DNA of 64,000 bases from Desulfomonile tiedjei DSM 6799 (GTDB lineage Bacteria > Desulfobacterota > Desulfomonilia > Desulfomonilales > Desulfomonilaceae), in the NCBI RefSeq assembly GCF_000266945.1, contig NC_018025.1, positions 744,001 through 808,000 on the forward strand, written 5' to 3'. Under the pieces are notes generated by a model. It was given only the letters and a program-made list of their open reading frames with translations, searched no databases and was not told the DNA's origin. Of this stretch, positions 7,174 through 15,567 are shown one piece after another (the stretch's first letter is position 1; every line of letters begins with the position of its first letter). The position numbers were made by a program, and so were the translations under genes.

Positions 7174-9036
7174 ATGAGTATCCGTGTCAGACTGAACCGC
7201 CTCGAAGATTACTCCCTCAAGGTACCTTGCAGGGAGGCATGCCCCGTACACACTGATGCAGGGAGCTACGTCCGTGCTATAGCCCGTGGACGATACGAGG
7301 AGGGCTACCGGCTGGCGAGGAACCCTAATCCGCTGGCATCGGTCTGTGCGCGGGTATGCGCCGCTCCGTGTGAGGACAAATGCAGGCGAGGCACCATAGA
7401 CTCTCCTATAACCATCCGAGCCTTGAAACGGTTTGTCTGTGAGAAACACGAGGCTTCGTTCCCCCCGGAGTTCCATCCGCCTCGACCCGAAGATCGGGCT
7501 GCCTTGTCGCATTACAAAGTCGCCGTCATCGGTGCCGGGCCTGCGGGGATGGCCTGCGCGGACACTCTCCTTGACTGGGGCTATCCAGTGACTCTGTTTG
7601 AAGCGACCGAAATGGTTGGCGGAGCATTGTGGCAGTTCATCCCTGAGTACAGGTTGCCGCGCTCGGTGTTGGATCTCGAAACACGTGCGCTATTGGAAAA
7701 AGGACTCGACCTCCGCCTTGAGGTACCGTTGAACGACAAAGTCACTCTCTCGTCTCTCCGTGAGCAAGGTTACAAGGCTTTCTTCTTGGCCTGCGGCGCC
7801 GCGAGGGGACTTGATCTTGCCATTGAAGGTCGGGACGCGGACGGCATCTTCAGAGCTGTCGACTATCTCCTCAACGTGAACAGAGGATACCGGGTAGATC
7901 TTGGGAAGAAAGTGGTAGCCATCGGAGGGGGCAGCGTAGCTGTTGACGTTGCACGCACTGCACTGAGACCTGCTTACCGAGAAGGCGCTGAGGTTTTTCC
8001 ATCGACCGAAGAAGGGCTCACAGGGCTCGATGCCGCGCGGTCAGCATTGCGAGGCGGAGCGGAGTCCGTGACTATGGTGAGCCTGGAGTCACTAGAAGAC
8101 CTGCCTGCCGCCCGTAGCCAGCAGGGAAAAGAGGAACTCGCCGAAGCTCTCGATGAGGGTGTAAAGCTTGAGGCGGGGTTCGGCCCGAAAAGGATTCTTG
8201 TGGAAAACGGTAAAGTTGTCGGTGTCGAATTCCTGCAAGTCGACCGTCTGTTTGACGAGGAAGGGCGCTTTCATCCCTCTTTCAAGCCAGGGACTGAGTC
8301 CACTCTGGAAGCCGATGCGGTAATCCTGGCAATCGGTCAGTCGCCAGAACTCTCTTTTCTCAAGGAAGAAGACGCCATAGAGCTTACGTCCAGGGGGACC
8401 ATCAAAGTTGACCCCGTCACCATGGCCACGACTGCCCCCGGAATATTCGCCGGAGGAGATGTAGCTTTTGGTCCCCGCATTATCATTGATGCGGTCGCGA
8501 ATGGCAAAAGAGCGGCGAATTCCATTGACAAGTTTCTCCGGGGTGTCTCGATGAGAGAATGCAGGAACGTCGTTGTCGAGGAGCTGAACCCCGATATATT
8601 TCGACGCGATCCGCATTATGATGTAATCAACAGGGAGACTCCGCCTCTTGAGTCTTCTGACCGCAGGATAGGAGCTACGGAGGTTGAGAGAGTTTACGAC
8701 GAGTATACGGCAAGCAATCAGGCTCTCCGATGTTTGGATTGCTACGTCCACACAATCTATGACCCTGAGCTGTGTATTCTCTGTGGTAGGTGCACAAACA
8801 CGTGCCCCACACGCTGCATCACTTTTGTCTCAGCCGACCTTCTCGAATCAGACCACGAATCTACTCGCGATTTTCTCGCGGCCAAATCAGTAATAGATAA
8901 GACAGCGCTCATCAAAGATGACGACTTGTGTATCCGCTGCGGGTTGTGTGCACACGTGTGCCCGACGAATGCCATGACTCTCGAGCGGTTCCAGGTGGAA
9001 GAGCAGATTCTTTGTAATCAGGAGGGGACACTTTGA
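7174..9036 (+). CDS. GltD-like FAD oxidoreductase with C-terminal 2x4Fe-4S ferredoxin domain
   Basis: 620 aa from ATG 7174; an in-frame ATG at 7132 coincides with the predicted transcription start. Domains in order: an N-terminal cysteine-rich Fer4_20 region (CREACPVHTDAG, then CARVCAAPCEDKC), an FAD-binding Rossmann motif GAGPAGMACAD, a second dinucleotide fold (AIGGGSVAVDVA), the FAD-closing motif GIFAGGDVAFGP, and two 4Fe-4S motifs (CILCGRCTNTCP, CIRCGLCAHVCP). It resembles the small subunit of glutamate synthase and related NAD(P)H/ferredoxin enzymes. As first gene of an operon with Rieske, cytochrome b, cytochrome c and nosZ, it probably feeds electrons into that chain. The electron donor is not shown by sequence. 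Confidence 0.9.
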   Translation: MSIRVRLNRLEDYSLKVPCREACPVHTDAGSYVRAIARGRYEEGYRLARNPNPLASVCARVCAAPCEDKCRRGTIDSPITIRALKRFVCEKHEASFPPEFHPPRPEDRAALSHYKVAVIGAGPAGMACADTLLDWGYPVTLFEATEMVGGALWQFIPEYRLPRSVLDLETRALLEKGLDLRLEVPLNDKVTLSSLREQGYKAFFLACGAARGLDLAIEGRDADGIFRAVDYLLNVNRGYRVDLGKKVVAIGGGSVAVDVARTALRPAYREGAEVFPSTEEGLTGLDAARSALRGGAESVTMVSLESLEDLPAARSQQGKEELAEALDEGVKLEAGFGPKRILVENGKVVGVEFLQVDRLFDEEGRFHPSFKPGTESTLEADAVILAIGQSPELSFLKEEDAIELTSRGTIKVDPVTMATTAPGIFAGGDVAFGPRIIIDAVANGKRAANSIDKFLRGVSMRECRNVVVEELNPDIFRRDPHYDVINRETPPLESSDRRIGATEVERVYDEYTASNQALRCLDCYVHTIYDPELCILCGRCTNTCPTRCITFVSADLLESDHESTRDFLAAKSVIDKTALIKDDDLCIRCGLCAHVCPTNAMTLERFQVEEQILCNQEGTL

Positions 9037-9581
9037 ACAACACGAATAAGCCAGGATCCACCAGGCGTTCATTTCTTGCCAGGCTTTCTCTCTGGATCGG
9101 TGGCCTGGCAGCCGGAGGCAGCGTTTTCGCCGCAGTGAGATCGCTGATCCCCAACGTGCTGTACGAGCCGTCCAAGAAAGTCAAGATCGGGACGGTTGAT
9201 TTCATTCCGGAAGGCGTGACCCTTTACAAGGACGCGAAGACGTTCATCTGCAAACACAGCGCTGGAGGGAAGACGAAGATTCACGCCATATCAGCCATCT
9301 GTACACATCTGGGCTGCATTGTTCAACATACGGAGAGCGAAGAAGGAAAGGCCGGAATAAGAGACAAATCTACCGTAGGATTTTCCTGCGCATGTCATGG
9401 GAGTCAGTTCACCATCGACGGCGATGTGATCAAGGGACCCGCTCCGGAGCCGCTGCCGTGGTTGGGAGTATCGATATCTCCTGATGACGGCCAATTAGTT
9501 GTGGACACCAGCAAGATCGTCGAAAGGCAGAAGTCCCTCCTCGTACTGAAGCCCAAAGATTCCAACGTCAGGAAGGTTTGA
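9033..9581 (+). CDS. Rieske iron-sulfur protein with Tat-type anchor
   Basis: 182 aa from a TTG start that has AGGAGGGG six bases upstream and overlaps the previous stop. The N-terminus has a twin-arginine motif (STRRSFLARL) before a hydrophobic stretch, the usual uncleaved anchor of Rieske subunits. Cluster ligands are in CTHLGC (residues 90-95) and CACHGS (119-124), with a 23-residue spacer loop between them. It works with the cytochrome b encoded next door as a quinol:cytochrome c oxidoreductase on the periplasmic side. Clade II nos clusters often include such a Rieske/cytochrome b pair. Confidence 0.95.
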   Translation: MNNTNKPGSTRRSFLARLSLWIGGLAAGGSVFAAVRSLIPNVLYEPSKKVKIGTVDFIPEGVTLYKDAKTFICKHSAGGKTKIHAISAICTHLGCIVQHTESEEGKAGIRDKSTVGFSCACHGSQFTIDGDVIKGPAPEPLPWLGVSISPDDGQLVVDTSKIVERQKSLLVLKPKDSNVRKV

Positions 9582-9583
9582 CC

Positions 9584-10900
9584 ATGGAAGTGTTCCAAAG
9601 GAGCCGTCGTTTCTTCTGGTCATACTCTCCGCAGTCTGCTCGTGAGGCGTCGGATTCAGTGGTCAGGAATTTTCTGCTCCACGTCTTCCCAGCCTACGTC
9701 ACAAAGAAAACCCTGAGTCTTGCCACGACCTTCTGGTTGGGGACTATCACGTGGGTCCTGTTTATGATCCTGACGATCACCGGAGTGATCCTCATGTTCG
9801 TGTACGTTCCCTCTGTTGAACGGGCGTATCAGAGCATGAAAGACATTGAATTTGTGGTCAGCTATGGATCGATCCTCCGATCTATGCATCGAATGGCTGC
9901 TCACGGTATGGTGGCTCTTGCATTCTTACACATGATCAGGATCTGGTACACCAAGGCGTACAGCGGTCCCCGAAAACATGGAAGCAAAAGGGAGATTAAC
10001 TGGCTGATCGGTCTTATTCTTTTCGTGCTCACCCTGGCATTGTCCTACACAGGGTATCTCCTTCCCTGGGACCAATTGGCGTACTGGGCGCTTGTCATCG
10101 GGGCCAACGTCGCGAAGAGCGCTCCTCTCGTGGGCGACAAGATGCGCGAAATCCTCATTGGAGGAACCGAAATCGGCCAAAATACCCTCATCCGATTCTA
10201 CATTCTCCACTGCGTGGCCCTGCCAATTCTCCTCGTCGTCGTGGGGGCTTATCATATGTGGCGCCTTAGAAGAGATGGAGGGTTGGCAGTCACCGATCGT
10301 TTGACCCTGCTCCACGATGCCCAGGGAGAAGAATTGAAGCCGAGTCCCACCAAGACGTACACCTTGCTCGGCATCAAGGAAGGAACGACACTTTCGGTGC
10401 GAAGCAGCGCCCTGCCGGATTCTCTGCTGGCCCGAGCTAATCCGGAGTTGACCACACGGCTTCTCATTGTGATTTTGCTAACCCATGTGGTGGTCTTGGG
10501 TGTTTCACTATACGTCACGGCCCCGCTGGAGGCGCCTGCCAATCCGTTGGCTCCTCCGAATCCCGCGAAGGCTCCCTGGTATTTCCTTTGGCTGCAAGAA
10601 CTCATAGCGGACACTACCCTAAAAGTCGGCAACTACGTGATAAACGGGGGCTTCGTAGGAGGAATCCTGATCCCTACGATTGCACTGGTTGTTCTCGCAG
10701 TCTGGCCCTTCTTGGACAGGAGTCCGGACGCTGCCATCGGCGTGTGGTTCCACCGGTCCAGGTGGGTGCAAAACGCGATCTTCACTATAGCCGTTATCGC
10801 TATCATCGGGCTCATCATCGTGGCTGCGTACCTCAGGGGGCCATTCTGGAACCTCTATTGGTTCGGCGAACCATGGCCGCAGGTCCCCAAATTGTACTGA
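9584..10900 (+). CDS. Cytochrome b (b6-type haem spacing, fused subunit IV-like C-terminus)
   Basis: 438 aa; the ATG at 9584 follows AGGAAGG by seven bases. Multiple membrane helices. Haem ligand pairs are His102/His116 (13 residues between) and His209/His224 (14 between). The 14-residue gap in the second pair is typical of cytochrome b6 rather than bc1. A hydrophilic linker of about 60 residues separates the four-helix haem domain from the C-terminal helices. The Qo-site PEWY motif is altered to KAPWYFLW, so its catalytic glutamate is replaced. Operon position ties it to the Rieske protein and the five-haem cytochrome c, forming the quinol-oxidising branch that should deliver electrons to NosZ. 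Confidence 0.94.
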   Translation: MEVFQRSRRFFWSYSPQSAREASDSVVRNFLLHVFPAYVTKKTLSLATTFWLGTITWVLFMILTITGVILMFVYVPSVERAYQSMKDIEFVVSYGSILRSMHRMAAHGMVALAFLHMIRIWYTKAYSGPRKHGSKREINWLIGLILFVLTLALSYTGYLLPWDQLAYWALVIGANVAKSAPLVGDKMREILIGGTEIGQNTLIRFYILHCVALPILLVVVGAYHMWRLRRDGGLAVTDRLTLLHDAQGEELKPSPTKTYTLLGIKEGTTLSVRSSALPDSLLARANPELTTRLLIVILLTHVVVLGVSLYVTAPLEAPANPLAPPNPAKAPWYFLWLQELIADTTLKVGNYVINGGFVGGILIPTIALVVLAVWPFLDRSPDAAIGVWFHRSRWVQNAIFTIAVIAIIGLIIVAAYLRGPFWNLYWFGEPWPQVPKLY

Positions 10901-10911
10901 AATGAGGAACC

Positions 10912-12117
10912 ATGAGAGAACTGCCTTTATATTCTTCCCGCAAGCTTCAGTTGATTGTCTTGATACTGGTTGTGGCCCTCGCAGTACTGGTAGCGCTTCT
11001 GATTCGCACCGACTTCATCCAGGGCTGGCGGACCCATCAGGCGAAATTCAAGAGTGTCATAGCGGAAAAATTCGGGCCGGAGAAAGCGGCCGAAGTAGAG
11101 ACAGGGATTCTCCAAATCTGGGTCCCTGATCTGGAGACTGCTGACCGATGCATCACCTGTCATATGGGAGTGACGTGGAAGGGACTTGAAGACCAATACA
11201 TACCGTATTCCAGTCACTCACGCCCTGAACTGATGAAGAAACATCCGATTAACAAGTTCGGATGTACAACCTGTCATGGCGGCCAGGGCTATGCTACCGA
11301 CATGAAGGAAGCGCATGGCTGGGTGGAACATTGGGAGGATCCGAGACCCGATCTTCAGTTGGCCGAGAGCTATTTGCTCAAAGACACCAGCGGATTCATC
11401 CAGATGAAGTGCAACTACTGCCACCGGTACGAAGAGAAGGTTCCCGGTATGGAGTTTATCGACCACGCGAAAGAGCTCGTGAAGAAGAAAGGGTGTAAGG
11501 CCTGCCATGTAATCAGTGGCACTGGTGGGAACATCGGACCGGATCTCACGTACGAAGGTGACAAAGGTAGAGAAGAATACGATTTTTCCTCCGGGGCCGT
11601 CAGCTCTCCTACTATCTTCAACTGGCACATGACCCATTACAAAAATCCGAAAACAGTAGTACCAACGTCGATCATGCCTGAATTCCAGTTTTCGACTCAG
11701 GATCTCCAGTCTCTGACCCTTTTGACCCTGAGCTGGAAGAAGAAGAAACTTGCAACACACTATTTACCCCACGTGAAAGCTATTCCTGAGAGAGCACCGG
11801 AGGATCTGGCCAAAGAGGAAGCGATGCTCAAGGGCGCGGGAGCCTTTTTCGTGAAAAAAAGATGTTTCATCTGCCACTCAATTTCAAGCCTCGACGTCGA
11901 TTCCCCAACCAATATCGGTCCTGATTTGGCACTGGCGGTCAAGAATGTCCCTAAGAAGCACCTTATGGAAGTTGATAAATTCCTCTTTGAACCCAAAGGG
12001 ACTATGGCAGTGATTCTCGCTACCCCTCAGTACAGTTTGACCGACGAAGAGAAGAAACAGGCGACGACACTCCTGAAGGAGGCCTTCGACAAGGCTCCCG
12101 AGGAAGTCAAGAAGTGA
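10912..12117 (+). CDS. Membrane-anchored five-haem cytochrome c
   Basis: 401 aa. One N-terminal membrane helix (about residues 12-30) leaves the rest in the periplasm. Five CxxCH sites: CITCH (80), CTTCH (118), CNYCH (167), CKACH (195) and CFICH (318). The spacing suggests an N-terminal four-haem part and a separate C-terminal mono-haem cytochrome c domain. It follows cytochrome b by 11 bp and takes the place of cytochrome c1. It likely carries electrons from the Rieske/b complex to NosZ (inference). Confidence 0.93.
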   Translation: MRELPLYSSRKLQLIVLILVVALAVLVALLIRTDFIQGWRTHQAKFKSVIAEKFGPEKAAEVETGILQIWVPDLETADRCITCHMGVTWKGLEDQYIPYSSHSRPELMKKHPINKFGCTTCHGGQGYATDMKEAHGWVEHWEDPRPDLQLAESYLLKDTSGFIQMKCNYCHRYEEKVPGMEFIDHAKELVKKKGCKACHVISGTGGNIGPDLTYEGDKGREEYDFSSGAVSSPTIFNWHMTHYKNPKTVVPTSIMPEFQFSTQDLQSLTLLTLSWKKKKLATHYLPHVKAIPERAPEDLAKEEAMLKGAGAFFVKKRCFICHSISSLDVDSPTNIGPDLALAVKNVPKKHLMEVDKFLFEPKGTMAVILATPQYSLTDEEKKQATTLLKEAFDKAPEEVKK

Positions 12118-12339
12118 AGATAAACCGGGATATGTCAGATATCGGATTGAGCTGGCGACCTGTCGTCCGACTCTAGTCTGTGGGAAAAGGAGGTGGAAGG
12201 AGAATATTCTGCCGAGGTTTGAGCAACACCGGTATTGGTATCCATCCAAGGCGGACCTTAGGACACTTTGGCAGGGAGTCTGAGGGATTCGACTTGGTAG
12301 TGGATGATGTGAACCATGAGACTCTGGAGGTAACACAAA
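12118..12339. other. Leader region upstream of nosZ
   Basis: 222 bp without a supported gene. No sigma-54 consensus was found here, so nosZ may be read through from the upstream promoter or have its own undetected promoter. GGAGG lies nine bases before the nosZ ATG. Confidence 0.5.
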
Positions 12340-14241
12340 ATGAATTGGAAGAGGATGATTTTCTTCGTGGGCCTTGGGATTGCGGCTCTGGCCATGATCG
12401 GCCTGACGAGCGATCCCGCATGCGCCCAGCAGCGTCGTGAAAGAGTAAAAGAAGGCGCTCCGGCGAAAGCCGACATAGGGGAGAACGCCCTAAAGGTGTA
12501 CGTGCCACCGGGAGACCTGGATGAATACTATGCATTCTTGTCAGGAGGTCACAGCGGTCAGCTTTACGTTTTCGGGCTGCCTTCCATGCGTCACATACGA
12601 ACGATCCCCGTCTTCACCCCGTATCCCGCCACGGGTTACGGTTACGACGATGAGTCGAAAAAGATGTTGGGTGGACTCACCTGGGGTGACACTCATCACC
12701 CGGGTCTCTCCGAGACTAAGGGCGAATATGACGGGCGATGGCTGTTCATCAATGACAACGCTCATGGGCGGGTCGCTCGCATCGATTTGAGAGACTTCAA
12801 AACCAAACAGATATTCGGCCCTATCCCCAATCTGGCTGGAAATCATGCGTCCGTGTACCTGACCTGGAATACAGAGTACCTCTTTGGGGCAACTCGGTTC
12901 TCGATTCCGATTCCCAAAGGGACCGCGGCAGACGTGAAAGATTACAAGGAGAAATATAAGGGAGTCATCTCGGCCATCGCGGTGGATCCCAAGGACGGCA
13001 CCATGAGCCTTGGCTGGCAGATCGTGATGCCGCCCTGGAATTACGACGTGGCCGATGCCGGCAAGCTCGTCTCCGGTGATTGGTGGTTTGTGACAACGTA
13101 CAACACCGAAGCCGAATTCATTGACGGCAAACCGCTTGAGATCACCGCGTCGCAAAGAGACAAAGATTATATCATAGCCGTCAACTGGAAGGGAGTGGAA
13201 GGCGAAATAAAAAAGGGCAATTTCACGGAGATCGACGGAGCAAAGGTCTTTGATCCCGTCAAGACCCCAGGGTTCGTGTTCGCCGTGCCTTGTGCCAAGT
13301 CTCCCCACGGAGTGGACGTTTCGCCTGACGGCAAATGGTTCATTGGAAACGGCAAGCTGTCCCCAACGGTGTCCATCTTCAGTTTCGAAAAACTCCAGAA
13401 GGCCATCCAAGAGAAAAACTTCGCTCAGCACGATATGGGAATTCCTGTGGTGAAGTTCGAGGCGGTGACCGAAGCAGACATCCCCGTCGGCCTTGGTCCG
13501 CTCCACACAGTATTTGACGACAAGGGTTTCGCATACACATCGCTCTTCGTCGAAAGCGCAGTTGCCAAATGGCAATGGGGTGGCGGCGGACGTGAATGGA
13601 AGATGGTGGACAAGATTCCTATCCAGTACAACATCGGCCATATCGCTTCCTGTGAAGGCGACACGGTCTCGCCAAAGGGCAAGTGGGTGTTCGCACTTAA
13701 CAAGCTCTCCAAGGGCACCCATCTTCCCGTAGGACCGGATCAGCCGGAGAGCGGCCAACTGATTGACATCAGCGGCCCTAAGATGAAGCTGATAGCTCAA
13801 GCCTTTCCTGAGCCTGAACCTCACTATGCCCAGATTATCAAAACCGACAAGATCAAGAACGTCATCGAGGTGTACGCCAAGGCGGAAAATAAGAACCCGA
13901 ACGCTGTCTGGGACCCGAAGGATGCCAAGGTTGTGCGTGAAGGAAATACCGTGAAGGTGTGGATGACGCAGATCAGATCCTCCCTCATGCCGAACGTTGT
14001 TCGCTGTAATGAAGGAGACAAAGTAATTATGCACGTCACCAACATCGAAGAGATGCGGGATGAACTGCATGGGTTCGGGATCTGCGGATATGACATCAAC
14101 GGTGTGCCTTCGCCCGGCGAGACACTCTCCTATGAGTTCATCGCAGACAAACCCGGCGTGTGGCCATACTACTGCACAAACTTCTGCTCGGCTCTCCACC
14201 AGGAGATGCAAGGCTATCTGATCGTGAATCCAAAAAAATAG
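12340..14241 (+). CDS. nosZ: Nitrous-oxide reductase, clade II (Sec-dependent)
   Basis: 633 aa copper enzyme reducing N2O to N2 in the periplasm. The N-terminus (MNWKRMIFFVGLGIAALAMI, cleavage near ACAQQ) is a Sec signal without the twin-arginine motif, which defines clade II. The beta-propeller with CuZ shows GDTHHP (His119, His120) and NDNAHGR (His142). The C-terminal cupredoxin domain holds CuA: His577 (DELHGFG) and the CTNFCSALHQEM motif with Cys612, Cys616, His620 and Met623. All checked ligands are present, so the enzyme should be functional. No C-terminal cytochrome c extension is present, unlike NosZ of some Campylobacterota. The operon supplies electron donors upstream and maturation proteins downstream. 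Confidence 0.98.
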   Translation: MNWKRMIFFVGLGIAALAMIGLTSDPACAQQRRERVKEGAPAKADIGENALKVYVPPGDLDEYYAFLSGGHSGQLYVFGLPSMRHIRTIPVFTPYPATGYGYDDESKKMLGGLTWGDTHHPGLSETKGEYDGRWLFINDNAHGRVARIDLRDFKTKQIFGPIPNLAGNHASVYLTWNTEYLFGATRFSIPIPKGTAADVKDYKEKYKGVISAIAVDPKDGTMSLGWQIVMPPWNYDVADAGKLVSGDWWFVTTYNTEAEFIDGKPLEITASQRDKDYIIAVNWKGVEGEIKKGNFTEIDGAKVFDPVKTPGFVFAVPCAKSPHGVDVSPDGKWFIGNGKLSPTVSIFSFEKLQKAIQEKNFAQHDMGIPVVKFEAVTEADIPVGLGPLHTVFDDKGFAYTSLFVESAVAKWQWGGGGREWKMVDKIPIQYNIGHIASCEGDTVSPKGKWVFALNKLSKGTHLPVGPDQPESGQLIDISGPKMKLIAQAFPEPEPHYAQIIKTDKIKNVIEVYAKAENKNPNAVWDPKDAKVVREGNTVKVWMTQIRSSLMPNVVRCNEGDKVIMHVTNIEEMRDELHGFGICGYDINGVPSPGETLSYEFIADKPGVWPYYCTNFCSALHQEMQGYLIVNPKK

Positions 14242-14259
14242 CGATATACGGAGATGATC

Positions 14260-14889
14260 ATGAAACCAGTGGCTGTTGCACGGTTCTTGATTCTGGTCGC
14301 GGCTGCGGCGCTCATTATCGTCAGCATGCGTTACCCCATGTGGTACATGTATCTCGATTCCAATAATTTTCCCAATGGCATCGGGATGTCGGTCTGGGCT
14401 ACTCATCCGGGCGATCCGGAAGACATTGCCCAGTTGGACGGTGGCCTCAAGGAGGTTAACGTTCTCAATCATTTCATTGGAATGAAAGAGATCTCCAAAG
14501 AGACCATGCTGATCTTCACTGTCCTGCCCGTCGTGCTGGTGATAGCAGCGATTGCCTGTGTTGCTGCCGCATTGTTTCGGAGGAAGTGGACCAGTCTTGC
14601 GGTAGTCATTCTCTTCGCAGCTATCTCTGTTGGCGGAGTGATTGTACTGGTCTATAGTCTCTATTCCTTTGGACACCATCTGGACCCAACAGCCGCTATC
14701 AAGATTGACCCCTTCATGCCCGGCATTTACGGAGAGCACCAGTTGGCCCAGTTCACCACCTATTCAAACTTCTACTGGGGGACCTATCTTCTGGTAATCG
14801 CGTTCCTTCTCATACTGGCGGCTTGGGTCATCGACATCATTTCCTTTCGCCGCGAGCGTGAAGGGCTCACTGCCCCACCTGGGGAGTGA
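14260..14889 (+). CDS. nosB: NosB-like membrane protein
   Basis: 209 aa from ATG 14260, six bases after GGAG; an in-frame ATG at 14254 touches the ribosome site. Four predicted membrane helices: one near the N-terminus, two in the middle, and one before the charged C-terminus (SFRREREGL). A periplasmic loop after helix 1 (WYMYLDSNNFPNGIGMSVWA) and a second one (FGHHLDP, YGEHQLAQF) contain several histidines and methionines that could bind copper. Its place directly after nosZ is that of nosB in clade II clusters. The molecular role of NosB is not established. Confidence 0.75.
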   Translation: MKPVAVARFLILVAAAALIIVSMRYPMWYMYLDSNNFPNGIGMSVWATHPGDPEDIAQLDGGLKEVNVLNHFIGMKEISKETMLIFTVLPVVLVIAAIACVAAALFRRKWTSLAVVILFAAISVGGVIVLVYSLYSFGHHLDPTAAIKIDPFMPGIYGEHQLAQFTTYSNFYWGTYLLVIAFLLILAAWVIDIISFRREREGLTAPPGE

Positions 14890-14900
14890 AAGGAAACACC

Positions 14901-15305
14901 ATGAAAAAGCTTAAGGCTGCAAAATCCGTTCTCGGAATGATTACGGCGTTAATTTTCGTTTTAGTGGCTGGTTCGGTCTGTGCTCAGGAACAGGCCATAA
15001 AGATGGAAGACCTCGAAAAACTCGCTAAGGAAGCTCTCGCGAATGCAGAAGGCACCAGGAAGATCGTCGCAGGCGTGATTGAAAAAGTGGAAAAGGAGAT
15101 GCCCAAAGACGCAAGCAGTCTCCTTAAGGGCGAAGTCGACGGCGCCAAAATGTGGTTCAAGAAAGGCGATGATCTGCTGGCCAAATGTAAGAAACAGATC
15201 GAAGAGAAGAAGTTCACGAAAGAACTTGTTATCGATCTCAACCAGGCCTGGCGATGGCTGGTAGAGGCCGGATCGGAAATCGTAAGGGCGTCCATGATGG
15301 AATAG
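14901..15305 (+). CDS. Small exported helical protein of the nos operon
   Basis: 134 aa from ATG 14901, the start that begins a clean Sec signal peptide (MKKLKAAKSVLGMITALIFV, cleavage near VCAQ); an upstream ATG at 14886 overlaps the nosB stop. The mature part is about 105 aa, highly charged and probably all helical (LEKLAKEALANAEGTRKI). It has one cysteine and no metal-binding motif. No family is recognised. The short gap to nosB and the shared strand suggest it belongs to the N2O operon, perhaps as a periplasmic assembly or scaffold protein. Confidence 0.75.
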   Translation: MKKLKAAKSVLGMITALIFVLVAGSVCAQEQAIKMEDLEKLAKEALANAEGTRKIVAGVIEKVEKEMPKDASSLLKGEVDGAKMWFKKGDDLLAKCKKQIEEKKFTKELVIDLNQAWRWLVEAGSEIVRASMME

Positions 15306-15312
15306 CCCATCT

Positions 15313-15425
15313 AGTATCCATTCAGTTATTCGTGGGTAAAATCCCCCCTGCCCCCCTTTAAAAAAGGGGGGTAAAGAAGCAACTTGCAATTCCCCCCTTA
15401 ATAAAGGGGGGTTAGGAGGGATTTA
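15313..15425 (+). repeat. Dispersed double-hairpin repeat, family C, copy 1
   Basis: Two C-rich/G-rich hairpins joined by GGTAAAGAAGCAACTTGCAA. It matches the inverted sequence at 62645-62757, including the flanking ATCCATTCAGTTAT. It separates the nosZ part of the cluster from nosD and could act as a terminator or processing site in both directions. Confidence 0.75.
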
Positions 15426-15567
15426 TAATGTCGGAGGGACCCTGATGCAGGGAAGGTACTCTCTACCCCCTGTAACTAAATAGCTACCTCATCTATCAAC
15501 AAGCCCTCACTTTCCTTCTCCCGGTTAGCTCGCCGGGAGAAGGCCTACCTGGGCGGGAGCGAACCGG

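Noticed and set aside
12541-14739. Long - strand reading frame opposite nosZ
   Set aside because: It is the complement of nosZ and nosB with no family resemblance; nosZ has all copper ligands on the + strand.
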